Part shown: piece after piece, positions 25,153 through 33,980 of the stretch
Position numbering within the stretch: position 1 is the stretch's first letter
Layout: each line of letters opens with the position of its first letter
Assembly: GCA_002368665.1 (NCBI GenBank)
Contig: DFEK01000001.1
Span: forward strand, 129,318-193,317
Reading direction: 5' to 3'
Length of the DNA stretch: 64,000 nt
Source of the DNA: Lachnospiraceae bacterium UBA3804
GTDB taxonomy: Bacteria; Bacillota; Clostridia; Lachnospirales; Lachnospiraceae
The notes under the pieces: model-generated
The model's input: the letters and a program-made list of their open reading frames with translations, nothing else
The model's database searches: none
Told to the model about the DNA's origin: nothing
Translations under genes and position numbers: made by a program

Positions 25153-26541
25153 ATGAATTCAGCTGCCAAAAAGTATCTGATCACCATAATGGTCGTATTC
25201 GTCATCACAATGGTCGGCATTGTAGTGGCGACAAACGTTCTTGATAAAAAGAACGGGGATGAAAACGGCGTATTCTCCTGGGATAATCTCAAGAGTTCTT
25301 TTCGTGTGGACAAAAAGACGATCGCCGAGCAGCGACAGAGCGTGACCGAACCCGGGAAAAGCTCATTCCTTGCGGATGTCGATACCTCGGTTGTAGAAGA
25401 TGGCAATCAGGGCAGCAAATCGAATAAAATCGGTGAAGATACCGAGTTTTTCCATGCGTCCATCTTAAGTGAAAAAGATATTCAGACCAGGGAAAACAGC
25501 GGAATCACCAAGGAAAACATCGAGCTGATCTGTAAGGAAAACGTCGGAAAGTACTGCTATGATACCATGGATGAAAGCCTTCATCAGCTATATGCGGAGA
25601 TTTTGATTGCCACGAAAAAGCGCTTAAGCGATGTCCCTCTTTGCTCCAGAGAGCAAAAAGAAGTGGATATGGCATATCGCTGTGTTTTAAACGATCATCC
25701 GGAAATCTTCACCGTTTGCGGATATGTCTGTGTCGTTCATTCGGCCAACGATTCCCCCGTAAAGACCGTATATTCCGCCAAATATACGATGTCGGCGCAG
25801 GAAGAAGCTGCGGCCAAAGTAAAAATCGACGAATATACCGCAGCTTTTATGCTTGGTGTTCCCAAGAACGCGGGCGAATACGACAAAGTAAAATACACCT
25901 ATGAATATCTGATCAACAATACGGAGTATGTATTAAATTCGGCCGAGAACCAGAATATCTGCTCGGTTATGATTTTCCATCAGTCCGTATGTCTTGGATA
26001 TGCCAAATCCATGCAGTATCTTCTGGATAAGTTGGAAGTTCCCTGTACCGTGGTCGAAGGATATGCATCAAACGGGGATCCGCATGCATGGAATCTGGTG
26101 CGCATCAACCAGGCCTATTATTTTGTGGATGTTACCTGGGGAGATTCCTCCTACACCAACGGAAACAGTGCGGTACGTCTGTATTCGGGCGTCAATTATG
26201 AATATTTAAACATCACATCCGATGAACTGACCAAGGGCCATCAGATCGACAATGTAGTTCCGATGCCCAGATGTGTAGAGATTGCGGATAATTACTATGT
26301 CAAAGAGGGATTGTATTTCGACCAGTATAATTCCCAGAAACTGTCGGACAGATTCAAAGAAGCACAGAACCGGGGAGAGGACCATATCACCATCAAATGC
26401 GCCAATGACAGTGCATTCCAGGAGGTGAAATCCTACCTTCTCGACGAGCAGAAAGTCTTCGATTTCCTGCCCGGGGAAACGCAGAGTTTATCCTACAGTG
26501 AGAATCCAGACATGCATACGCTGACATTTCTTCTGAAGTAG
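25153..26541 (+). CDS. Membrane-anchored transglutaminase-like protein
   Basis: 462 residues. The N-terminus is an uncleaved anchor or signal segment (about residues 8-27, YLITIMVVFVITMVGIVVAT). After a charged spacer, the C-terminal half contains a transglutaminase-core fold with the Cys-His-Asp triad visible: SVCLGYAKSMQYLL (Cys), DPHAWNLVRI (His) and YYFVDVTWGD (Asp). Such extracytoplasmic domains act as peptidases or cross-linkers in Firmicutes; the substrate cannot be read. It starts 3 bases after prfC. No terminator was found before the next promoter. Confidence 0.82.
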   Translation: MNSAAKKYLITIMVVFVITMVGIVVATNVLDKKNGDENGVFSWDNLKSSFRVDKKTIAEQRQSVTEPGKSSFLADVDTSVVEDGNQGSKSNKIGEDTEFFHASILSEKDIQTRENSGITKENIELICKENVGKYCYDTMDESLHQLYAEILIATKKRLSDVPLCSREQKEVDMAYRCVLNDHPEIFTVCGYVCVVHSANDSPVKTVYSAKYTMSAQEEAAAKVKIDEYTAAFMLGVPKNAGEYDKVKYTYEYLINNTEYVLNSAENQNICSVMIFHQSVCLGYAKSMQYLLDKLEVPCTVVEGYASNGDPHAWNLVRINQAYYFVDVTWGDSSYTNGNSAVRLYSGVNYEYLNITSDELTKGHQIDNVVPMPRCVEIADNYYVKEGLYFDQYNSQKLSDRFKEAQNRGEDHITIKCANDSAFQEVKSYLLDEQKVFDFLPGETQSLSYSENPDMHTLTFLLK

Positions 26542-26571
26542 TAAAAATTCTATGCAAATGATGAATAAATA

Positions 26572-26580
26572 TGGTATAAT
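26572..26580 (+). promoter_or_regulatory. Extended -10 promoter of asp23-nusB
   Basis: TGGTATAAT at 26572-26580 with no good -35. It lies about 60 bases before the asp23 ATG and heads the long nusB-recN run. Confidence 0.55.
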
Positions 26581-26641
26581 AATCGTTAGTTGAATCGGGA
26601 TAGATTCCTTGAAAGAGTTTAAATAAGGGGAGGCAGATTCT

Positions 26642-27004
26642 ATGTCAAACAAAACAAGTGAAAAAATCGGTTCCGTTAAAGTTGCGGATGATGTGGTACC
26701 TTGCATTGCAGCGCTTGCAGCAGCTGAGGTAGACGGTGTCATTTCCGTGGCAGAAAACCTTACGGCTGAAATCATCGGCCGCATGGGTATGAGAAAAGCT
26801 CCCAAGGGAGTGAAAGTGGAAATCAAGGGCAGAAAAGTATATGTGGACATGGCTCTTGGAATCGATTACGGATATAATGTACCGGAAACCAGCCGGAAGG
26901 TTCAGGAGAAAGTAAAAGAATCCATTGAAACGATGATGGGTCTTGAGGTTGTGGATGTGAATATCCGCATTGCCAGTGTCGTTCTTCCGAAATCCGGACA
27001 ATAG
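26642..27004 (+). CDS. Asp23/Gls24 family envelope stress protein
   Basis: 120 residues. The conserved core IGSVKVADDVVPCIAALAAAEVDGV is present in shortened form, and the C-terminal VPETSRKVQEKVKESIETMMGL region and VNIRI strand match the family. In staphylococci and enterococci, members coat the membrane and respond to alkaline or envelope stress. In Clostridia a member usually lies directly before nusB, as here, where its role is untested. The ATG has a GGGGAGG site. Confidence 0.9.
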   Translation: MSNKTSEKIGSVKVADDVVPCIAALAAAEVDGVISVAENLTAEIIGRMGMRKAPKGVKVEIKGRKVYVDMALGIDYGYNVPETSRKVQEKVKESIETMMGLEVVDVNIRIASVVLPKSGQ

Positions 27005-27033
27005 GTTTTGTCGCGAAAGGATTTTGTTTCAGA

Positions 27034-27561
27034 ATGAGAAGAAAGGTTTGCAGGGAACAGATTTTTAAACTTCTGTTTCAGGTAGAGTTTAACAACAAAG
27101 AAGAATATAAAGATCTTGCCGAGCGTTATTGTGAGATTTTAAAGGAGTCGGAAGAGTCCAAACTTACGCTCTCCGAGGAAGAACAGGAATATGTTCAGTC
27201 CAAGTATTTAAAGATCACCGAACATATCGACAGCCTCGATGAGAAACTCAACGCCGCTTCGGATGATTGGAAAACATCCAGAATGGGTAAAGTGGAATTA
27301 GCCATTCTTCGACTTGCACTCTATGAAATGAACGAAGATGAAGATATTCCCGAATCCGTTGCCATCAACGAGGCAGTGGAGCTGGCAAAGAAATACGGTT
27401 CGGATGAAGCATATGCATTCGTCAATGGTATTTTAGCAAAATGCGCAAAGAATACCGATGCCCATAAAGAGGCGGAAAACAAGACCGAGAAGGTCAGACC
27501 ATGGAAGAATAAACAGGGAGCCAGAATAGTGGTCAAAGGTTCCCAGCAGACGGATTCATGA
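27034..27561 (+). CDS. nusB: Transcription antitermination factor NusB
   Basis: All-helical protein that with NusE binds boxA RNA for rRNA antitermination. It has 175 residues, longer than the usual 130-150 because of a basic C-terminal tail (KTEKVRPWKNKQGARIVVKG). The N-terminal RRKVCREQIFKLLFQVEF and the C-terminal VAINEAVELAKKYGSDEAYAFVNG (read in parts) are diagnostic. Its last codons overlap the xseA start by 4 bases. Confidence 0.93.
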   Translation: MRRKVCREQIFKLLFQVEFNNKEEYKDLAERYCEILKESEESKLTLSEEEQEYVQSKYLKITEHIDSLDEKLNAASDDWKTSRMGKVELAILRLALYEMNEDEDIPESVAINEAVELAKKYGSDEAYAFVNGILAKCAKNTDAHKEAENKTEKVRPWKNKQGARIVVKGSQQTDS

Positions 27562-28769
27562 GTGTATATACGGTCGAACAATTAAATAATTATATTCTGA
27601 GTATGTTCCGAAATGACTATCTTCTCCACGATGTTCGTGTGCGCGGTGAAATCAGTAACTGCAAGTATCATTCCTCGGGACATATTTATTTTACACTTAA
27701 GGATTCCAAATCCGCATTGAGCGCTGTGATGTTTGCATCGTCCGCGAGGAGCCTTGATTTTACCCTTGAAAACGGAATGGAAGTGGAAGTGCGCGGCAAA
27801 GTGGAGAACTATGTCCGTGACGGCAAATACCAGCTATATGCATCAAACATTACCAAGGGCGATATCGGAGATTTGGCCAGACGTTTTGAAGAGTTAAAAA
27901 GAAGGCTTAAGGAAGAAGGTCTTTTTGACGAAGAGATCAAACAGCCCATTCCGAAGGATGTACGAAAACTCGGTATCGTGACCGCATCCACGGGTGCTGC
28001 GGTGAGGGATATCATTTCGGTTTCCAAAAGAAGGAATCCGTATATTGAGTTGATTTTATATCCGGCCATCGTACAGGGTGACGGCGCCAAAGAGAGCATT
28101 TGTGCCGGAATCGATGCCCTGACGAGATATGGCGTGGACGTAATCATAGTCGGACGCGGAGGCGGCTCCATGGAGGATTTATGGGGCTTTAACGAGGAGA
28201 TGGTGGCGCAGGCGATTTATAACTGTCCGATACCCGTTATTTCCGCAGTCGGTCATGAGACGGATTTTACCATTGCGGATTTCGTGGCAGACCTACGTGC
28301 ACCGACACCTTCCGCTGCGGCGGAACTTGCCGTAACTCCGATCGCACCCGTACTCGAAGCCATTGAGGAATACCAAAGAGAGTTTCCCGAAACAATGCAA
28401 AGGCTGATCCGCATCAAACGCATGCAGCTCAAAGAACTGCAGGCGAGAATGCAGGCACTGTCCCCTCAGAGCCGTATGGATGCCAAACGTATGGCATGTA
28501 TGCGATTCGAAGAAAAACTTTCAGAGGCGATGGAGAGGATGCTAAGCGACAGAAGAAATGTACTGTCGTTATATATCGAGCGACTGAAACGCGTTTCCGT
28601 ACTGGATCGTTTAAACGGCGGACTTGCATATGTTTCGGATGAAAACGGAAAGCGCCTTACTTCGATTCGGCAGTTTCATAAAGACGAGCCGTTTCAGGTA
28701 CGCGTCAAAGACGGCGTGATCAAAGCTTTGACTTTGGATACGAAAGAAGATTATTTAGGTAATGGATAA
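27558..28769 (+). CDS. xseA: Exodeoxyribonuclease VII large subunit
   Basis: Catalytic subunit of the single-strand DNA exonuclease. It has 403 residues. An N-terminal OB-fold (DVRVRGEISNCKYHSSGHIY) is followed by the catalytic core with GRGGGSMEDLWGFNEE and SAVGHETDFTIADFVADLRA, then a long coiled region. It overlaps nusB by 4 bases; xseB follows 22 bases after the stop. Confidence 0.96.
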   Translation: MSVYTVEQLNNYILSMFRNDYLLHDVRVRGEISNCKYHSSGHIYFTLKDSKSALSAVMFASSARSLDFTLENGMEVEVRGKVENYVRDGKYQLYASNITKGDIGDLARRFEELKRRLKEEGLFDEEIKQPIPKDVRKLGIVTASTGAAVRDIISVSKRRNPYIELILYPAIVQGDGAKESICAGIDALTRYGVDVIIVGRGGGSMEDLWGFNEEMVAQAIYNCPIPVISAVGHETDFTIADFVADLRAPTPSAAAELAVTPIAPVLEAIEEYQREFPETMQRLIRIKRMQLKELQARMQALSPQSRMDAKRMACMRFEEKLSEAMERMLSDRRNVLSLYIERLKRVSVLDRLNGGLAYVSDENGKRLTSIRQFHKDEPFQVRVKDGVIKALTLDTKEDYLGNG

Positions 28770-28791
28770 ATGTTATCCCGGAGGAATCAGG

Positions 28792-29010
28792 ATGGACAAG
28801 GCAAAAGAAACAACCCTGGAAGAAGATTTTGAACGAATGGAAGAACTCCTTCGTCAGATGGAAAGCGAAGAGATCGGAATCGAGGAAGCGTTTTCCAAAT
28901 ACGAGGAAGGTATAAAGCTTGTAAAAGCCTGCAATGAGAAGATCGACAGAGTCGAGAAGAAAGTAAAGACTCTATCCGACGATTTGAAAACGGAGGATTT
29001 TGAAGCATGA
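28792..29010 (+). CDS. xseB: Exodeoxyribonuclease VII small subunit
   Basis: Small helical partner that binds the XseA coiled coil. I start at the ATG at 28792, 7 bases after GGAGG, giving 72 residues. An in-frame ATG at 28762 would overlap xseA and lacks a ribosome site. The signature LEEDFERMEELLRQMES and ALSKYEEG-like FSKYEEGIKLVKAC are typical. The stop overlaps the ispA start by 4 bases. Confidence 0.92.
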   Translation: MDKAKETTLEEDFERMEELLRQMESEEIGIEEAFSKYEEGIKLVKACNEKIDRVEKKVKTLSDDLKTEDFEA

Positions 29011-29912
29011 CGGAAGAACAGTTCAAAGAATTAACGGAAACGGCGGACCGGATGATCCTTCCCTTTTTCCCGAAAGAAACAGGAATGCAGAAGCGTCTGT
29101 TCGAATCCATGAATTACAGTTTTGATGCCGGCGGAAAGAGAATCCGTCCGATCATGCTGATGGAAAGTTATCTGATGCTCGGCGGAAACGAAGACGAGAT
29201 CGAACATTTGGCTCCCTTTATGGCAGCCATCGAAATGGTGCATACCGCGTCTTTGATCCATGATGATCTGCCTGCGGTCGACAATGATGATTTCCGTCGC
29301 GGCAAGCCGACCAATCATAAAGCATACGGCGAAACCACGGCGATTTTTGCCGGGGATGCGCTTTTAAATTATGCATTCGAGACCATGCTCGAAGATACGG
29401 TCAAAGAAGGCGACCAGGTATGGAAGATGAAAAAGCTCGAAGCCATGAATGTCTTGGCCAAGAAGTCCGGTGCTTACGGAATGCTCGGCGGGCAGATGGT
29501 GGATTATCTGTGCGAGCAGAAGAATGATGCCACACTGGAAGAACTTTTATTTATCCATGAGAAAAAGACGGCAGCATTAATTCAGGCACCGCTGATCATG
29601 GGTGCGATCTTTGCGGGTGCAAACCGTGAAAAGATCGCCAGAATGGAACAGGTCGGATACCTTGTGGGCATTTCCTATCAGATTCAGGATGATATCTTAG
29701 ACTGCATCGGCGATGAGAAACTGCTTGGCAAAAAGACCGGATCCGATGCCAAAAATGCCAAGACGACCTATGTGACCATTAAGGGATTAAAGGACGCACA
29801 GGCTGATCAGGAGAGAATGTCTAAGGAAGCGGAAGGAATTCTTTCCTCCATTGCGGAAGGCCCGACAATGCTTCGCGAACTCGTTGAGAGTTTAATTCAC
29901 AGAGAATCATAA
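29007..29912 (+). CDS. ispA: Polyprenyl (farnesyl/geranyl) diphosphate synthase
   Basis: Short-chain trans-prenyltransferase condensing IPP with DMAPP and GPP. It has 301 residues. The first Asp-rich motif (DDLPAVDNDDFRRG) and the second (QIQDDILD) are present, with the GKRIRP substrate lysine region near residue 45. Product length cannot be settled by eye; FPP is the usual product. It overlaps xseB and precedes dxs by 13 bases, grouping isoprenoid genes. Confidence 0.93.
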   Translation: MTEEQFKELTETADRMILPFFPKETGMQKRLFESMNYSFDAGGKRIRPIMLMESYLMLGGNEDEIEHLAPFMAAIEMVHTASLIHDDLPAVDNDDFRRGKPTNHKAYGETTAIFAGDALLNYAFETMLEDTVKEGDQVWKMKKLEAMNVLAKKSGAYGMLGGQMVDYLCEQKNDATLEELLFIHEKKTAALIQAPLIMGAIFAGANREKIARMEQVGYLVGISYQIQDDILDCIGDEKLLGKKTGSDAKNAKTTYVTIKGLKDAQADQERMSKEAEGILSSIAEGPTMLRELVESLIHRES

Positions 29913-29925
29913 GGAAGTACGGATC

Positions 29926-31788
29926 ATGTATCTGGAAAAGATTAAAAAACCGAATGATATCAAGAAGATTCCCCGCGAGGGACTGGACATTCTTGCCCAG
30001 GAAATCCGGGAATTCCTGATTGAACATATATCCGAAACGGGCGGTCATCTTGCGGCAAATTTGGGCGCCGTGGAACTGACGATGGCCCTTCATCTGGTTA
30101 TGGATCTTCCGGAAGACAAAGTTATTTTTGATGTCGGACACCAGTCCTATACGCATAAAATTTTAACCGGAAGAAAAGATGAATTTGATACCCTGCGCAA
30201 GTTCCATGGGCTTGCCGGTTTCCCGAAAACCAAGGAGAGTCCCTGCGATGCTTTTAACACGGGACATTCTTCGACATCTGTTTCCGCGGGACTCGGACTT
30301 GCCATTGCAAGAAAACTGCAGGGAAAAAACAATACCGTAATTTCCGTTATCGGAGACGGTGCGCTGACGGGCGGAATGGCTTATGAAGCCATCAACAATG
30401 CAGCCAAGTCGGAGACACCGTTCATTATCGTTTTAAATGATAACAAGATGTCTATTTCGGAAAACGTAGGTGGCGTACCGTCTTACTTAAATCAGATCCG
30501 TACGGCGGAAAGCTACCAGCATTTGAAGGAGAGCATCAAGAATAAACTTCGTACGGTTCCGAGAGGACAGAGCATGATCCACGGCATCCAGAATGTCAAA
30601 AGCGGTTTCAAATCGTTAATGATTCCCGGAATGCTGTTTGAAAACATGGGACTGACTTATCTGGGCCCCGTGAACGGACATGATATCCCGGCATTGGTTA
30701 AAGTATTAAAAGAAGCAAAACGCTTAAAAGAGCCGGTACTCGTTCATGTTCTGACACAGAAAGGAAAAGGTTATACGCCCGCGGAGCGCCATCCGGCAAG
30801 ATTCCACGGAACGGAACCTTTTGATATCCAGACCGGATTGCCGAAGAAGAAAAGAGTTACGCCGAACTATACGGATATCTTTTCCACGGTAATGTGCAAA
30901 CTCGGCGCAAGCAATCCGAATGTGCTTGCAATCACTGCGGCGATGCCGGACGGAACCGGACTCAAGCGCTTCCACAATATGTATCCGGACAGGTTTTTCG
31001 ATGTCGGCATTGCGGAACAGCATGCGGTAACTTTCGCGGCAGGACTTGCAGCAGGCGGATTCAGACCGGTTGTTGCGATTTATTCGTCCTTCTTACAAAG
31101 GGCATACGATCAAATCCTGCATGATGTCTGCATTCAGAATCTGCCGGTGGTATTTGCCATTGACCGTGCGGGACTCGTCGGAAGCGACGGAGAGACCCAT
31201 CAGGGTATTTTTGATCTGTCTTATTTATCTTCGATACCGGGAATGTCGGTACTGGCTCCCAAGAACAAATGGGAACTGGCCGATATGATCCGTTATGCCG
31301 TCGAATACAACGGACCGATCGCGATCCGTTATCCGAGAGGACAGGCATACGAAGGGCTGTATGAACTACGTGCGCCGATTGAATACGGTAAGGCGGAGTG
31401 GTTATTCGAAGAAGGAGACATCTGTCTGATCGCAGCGGGATCGATGGTAAAGATTGCCATTGAGGTCAGGGAAAAATTAAAGGAATCCGGAAAGCAGGTT
31501 GGCATCTGCAACGCGCGCTTCGTAAAGCCGTTTGATAAGGAAGCCGTGGAGAAAGCACTTAAGAACTATAAACTGGTTCTGACATTGGAAGAGAATGTTC
31601 TCTCCGGCGGATTCGGTGAAAACGTAAGAGAGTATGCGGATACCTTGGACCTTCCCGGAAAACTTGTTAATATCGCGATTCCCGACTGCTTCGTCGAGCA
31701 TGGCAAAGTGGATGAACTGCTCCATGATCTAAACATGGATGAGGACGGAATCATTAAGACTATTTCGGATGAATATCCGGAAGAATAA
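29926..31788 (+). CDS. dxs: 1-deoxy-D-xylulose-5-phosphate synthase
   Basis: Thiamine-diphosphate enzyme making DXP from pyruvate and glyceraldehyde 3-phosphate, the first step of the MEP pathway. It has 620 residues. Seen: VGHQSYTHKILTGR, the TPP-binding GDGALTGGMAYEA with downstream NDN, DVGIAEQHAVTFAAGLA, DRAGLVGSDGETHQG, and the C-terminal transketolase region. It is co-transcribed with ispA upstream and tlyA 16 bases downstream. Confidence 0.97.
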   Translation: MYLEKIKKPNDIKKIPREGLDILAQEIREFLIEHISETGGHLAANLGAVELTMALHLVMDLPEDKVIFDVGHQSYTHKILTGRKDEFDTLRKFHGLAGFPKTKESPCDAFNTGHSSTSVSAGLGLAIARKLQGKNNTVISVIGDGALTGGMAYEAINNAAKSETPFIIVLNDNKMSISENVGGVPSYLNQIRTAESYQHLKESIKNKLRTVPRGQSMIHGIQNVKSGFKSLMIPGMLFENMGLTYLGPVNGHDIPALVKVLKEAKRLKEPVLVHVLTQKGKGYTPAERHPARFHGTEPFDIQTGLPKKKRVTPNYTDIFSTVMCKLGASNPNVLAITAAMPDGTGLKRFHNMYPDRFFDVGIAEQHAVTFAAGLAAGGFRPVVAIYSSFLQRAYDQILHDVCIQNLPVVFAIDRAGLVGSDGETHQGIFDLSYLSSIPGMSVLAPKNKWELADMIRYAVEYNGPIAIRYPRGQAYEGLYELRAPIEYGKAEWLFEEGDICLIAAGSMVKIAIEVREKLKESGKQVGICNARFVKPFDKEAVEKALKNYKLVLTLEENVLSGGFGENVREYADTLDLPGKLVNIAIPDCFVEHGKVDELLHDLNMDEDGIIKTISDEYPEE

Positions 31789-31804
31789 TATTTTTGGAGT
31801 CAGA

Positions 31805-32635
31805 GTGAAAACCAGACTGGACCAGCTTTTGGTAAAGAAAAATTTAGCGCCTTCCAGAGAAAAGGCAAAGGCCTATATCATGTCGGGCATCGTCTATGTC
31901 AACGATCAGAAAGAAGACAAAGCAGGTGATCTGTTTGACGAAAGTGCAAAGATCGAAGTGCGCGGCGATACGCTTCGCTACGTCAGCCGCGGCGGCCTGA
32001 AACTCGAAAAGGCAGTCGATGTATTCGGGCTTGATTTTACGGGAATGACCTGTCTTGATATCGGTGCAAGCACCGGAGGTTTTACCGACTGTATGCTGCA
32101 GAATCATGCAAGTAAAGTCTATGCGGTCGATGTGGGACACGGACAGCTTGCCTGGTCGCTTCGAAATGACGAACGTGTTGTCTGTATGGAAAAAACGAAT
32201 TTCCGCTACATGACTCCTGCGGATCTGCCTGAAGCCGTTGATTTTGCTTCCTGCGATGTTTCGTTTATTTCCTTAACCAAGATTCTTCCGCCTGCGTGGG
32301 AGTTGTTAAGAGAGAAAGCCCGTATGGTCTGCCTGATCAAACCGCAGTTTGAGACCACCAGGGAAAAGGTCGGAAAGAAGGGTGTAGTCAGGGATGTGAA
32401 GGTCCATAAAGAGGTCGTACAAAGCATTGTGACTTTTGCACTGAATACCGGATTTACTCTGGTTAACCTTGATTTTTCACCGATCCGCGGACCGGAGGGA
32501 AATATCGAATATCTTCTGCACATCGAAAAAGGAGTGAAGCCCGAGGCGGAGATTACCTTAAATGACGAGCAGTTAAAACGAATCGATGAGGTGATCCACG
32601 CATCGCATGAAAACCTCGAAAACGAGGAAGAATAA
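31805..32635 (+). CDS. tlyA: TlyA family rRNA (cytidine-2'-O)-methyltransferase
   Basis: Combines an N-terminal S4 RNA-binding domain (RLDQLLVKKNLAPSREKAKA) with an FtsJ-like SAM-dependent methyltransferase (SRGGLKLEKA, then DIGASTGGFTDCMLQ). I use the GTG at 31805 as start: GGAG lies just upstream and the S4 domain begins at residue 4. An upstream in-frame ATG would overlap dxs by 50 bases. Length is 276 residues, standard. Known members methylate 16S and/or 23S rRNA and can set capreomycin sensitivity; the target here is not known. Confidence 0.92.
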   Translation: MKTRLDQLLVKKNLAPSREKAKAYIMSGIVYVNDQKEDKAGDLFDESAKIEVRGDTLRYVSRGGLKLEKAVDVFGLDFTGMTCLDIGASTGGFTDCMLQNHASKVYAVDVGHGQLAWSLRNDERVVCMEKTNFRYMTPADLPEAVDFASCDVSFISLTKILPPAWELLREKARMVCLIKPQFETTREKVGKKGVVRDVKVHKEVVQSIVTFALNTGFTLVNLDFSPIRGPEGNIEYLLHIEKGVKPEAEITLNDEQLKRIDEVIHASHENLENEEE

Positions 32636-32661
32636 GGGGGGTAATACCCAGAGGAAAAAGC

Positions 32662-33510
32662 ATGAAAAAGATACTTCTTCTTACCAATCGCTATAAGGAT
32701 ACGGACGGTTCCACCACAAAGAGAGTGTTGGATTTTCTTGCCGCGCACGATGTTCAGACCGTACAGAAAAGTGTTGACCGCAAGGTAAAGAGTCTTGACG
32801 GGACTTTGTTACAGGACATTGACCTGGCTGTGGTGATCGGCGGAGACGGAACCATTATGCAGTTTGCCAATCAGTTAAGCGAAGCCGATATTCCGATTCT
32901 CGGTGTGAACAGAGGTCACATGGGATATCTTGCGGAAACCGACGGAGAGCGCGTGGAAGAGACCTTAATGAGAATCCTATCAGGAGATTATCACCTGATC
33001 GAGCGCATGATGATCGAAGGCGTGATCCGGAAAGAAGGAGCCATTACCTACCAGCAGACGGCGTTAAACGATGTGGTTATTACCCGAAGCGGAAGACTTC
33101 AGGTTTTGAATTTTAATATTTATATCAACGGAAATCTTTTGAAAAATTACAATGCCGACGGTGTTATTCTTTCCACACCAACCGGTTCCACCGCATACAA
33201 TCTGTCCGCGGGCGGACCCATTGTCGATCCCGGAGCGGAAATCCTGATCGTTACACCGATCGCTCCTCATACGCTGATGAACAGAAGTCTTGTGTTAAAG
33301 GCGGCCGACAATGTGGAGATCGAAGTGCTTGCCACACATGAAGAAGAGACCGAGGAATTAATGGAAGTCAATTTCGACGGTAAGGAAGCCATGAAATTAT
33401 CCAAAGGGGACAGAGTCGGCGTAACCCGTTCCGATCGTCATGTGAAAATGATCTGCCTCGATGAAGTCAGCTTCATGGAGACCCTGCATCAGAAGATGAA
33501 GGAGAGTTAG
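32662..33510 (+). CDS. nadK: NAD kinase
   Basis: Phosphorylates NAD to NADP. It has 282 residues. The diagnostic GGDGTIMQFA, NRGHMGYLAE and TPTGSTAYNLSAGGPIV motifs are intact, with the NDVVI block between. It lies in the conserved tlyA-nadK-argR-recN order of Clostridia and starts 26 bases after tlyA. Confidence 0.97.
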   Translation: MKKILLLTNRYKDTDGSTTKRVLDFLAAHDVQTVQKSVDRKVKSLDGTLLQDIDLAVVIGGDGTIMQFANQLSEADIPILGVNRGHMGYLAETDGERVEETLMRILSGDYHLIERMMIEGVIRKEGAITYQQTALNDVVITRSGRLQVLNFNIYINGNLLKNYNADGVILSTPTGSTAYNLSAGGPIVDPGAEILIVTPIAPHTLMNRSLVLKAADNVEIEVLATHEEETEELMEVNFDGKEAMKLSKGDRVGVTRSDRHVKMICLDEVSFMETLHQKMKES

Positions 33511-33518
33511 GAGAGCGT

Positions 33519-33971
33519 ATGAAACAGAAACGTCAGCTTCGCATTATAGAACTGATCCAGTCAAATGCCATAGAAACGCAGGAAGAACTTGCGTTAAAAC
33601 TCAGGGAAGAAGGTTTTGCCGTAACCCAGGCTACGGTATCAAGGGATATCAGAGAGCTTAATTTATCCAAGGTACCCTGTGCGGGCGGAAAGCAGAAATA
33701 TGCCTTTATTTCCGAGAACGGCGCACAGCCTACGGACAAATATGTGCGCATGATCCATGACGGCCTGATCAGCATGGAAAACGCCGGAAACATTCTGGTT
33801 TTAAAGACCGTATCCGGAATGGCAATGGCGGTTGCGGCTGCCGTGGATGCAATGCATTTTCCGGAGATCGTCGGCTCCATCGCCGGAGACGATACGATCA
33901 TGGCTGCGGTTCATACGCCGGCCGACGGCATTGCCGTAAAGACAAAGATTAACGAAATGATCCACCGGTAA
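33519..33971 (+). CDS. argR: Arginine repressor
   Basis: Hexameric regulator of arginine metabolism. It has 150 residues. The winged-helix N-terminus carries TQATVSRDIRELNLSKV, and the C-terminal arginine-binding domain carries VGSIAGDDTIMAAV. It starts 8 bases after nadK with a GGAGAG site and is followed by recN 9 bases on. The position before recN is conserved in Bacillota. No arg genes lie in the window. Confidence 0.96.
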   Translation: MKQKRQLRIIELIQSNAIETQEELALKLREEGFAVTQATVSRDIRELNLSKVPCAGGKQKYAFISENGAQPTDKYVRMIHDGLISMENAGNILVLKTVSGMAMAVAAAVDAMHFPEIVGSIAGDDTIMAAVHTPADGIAVKTKINEMIHR

Positions 33972-33980
33972 GGAGAGGGA

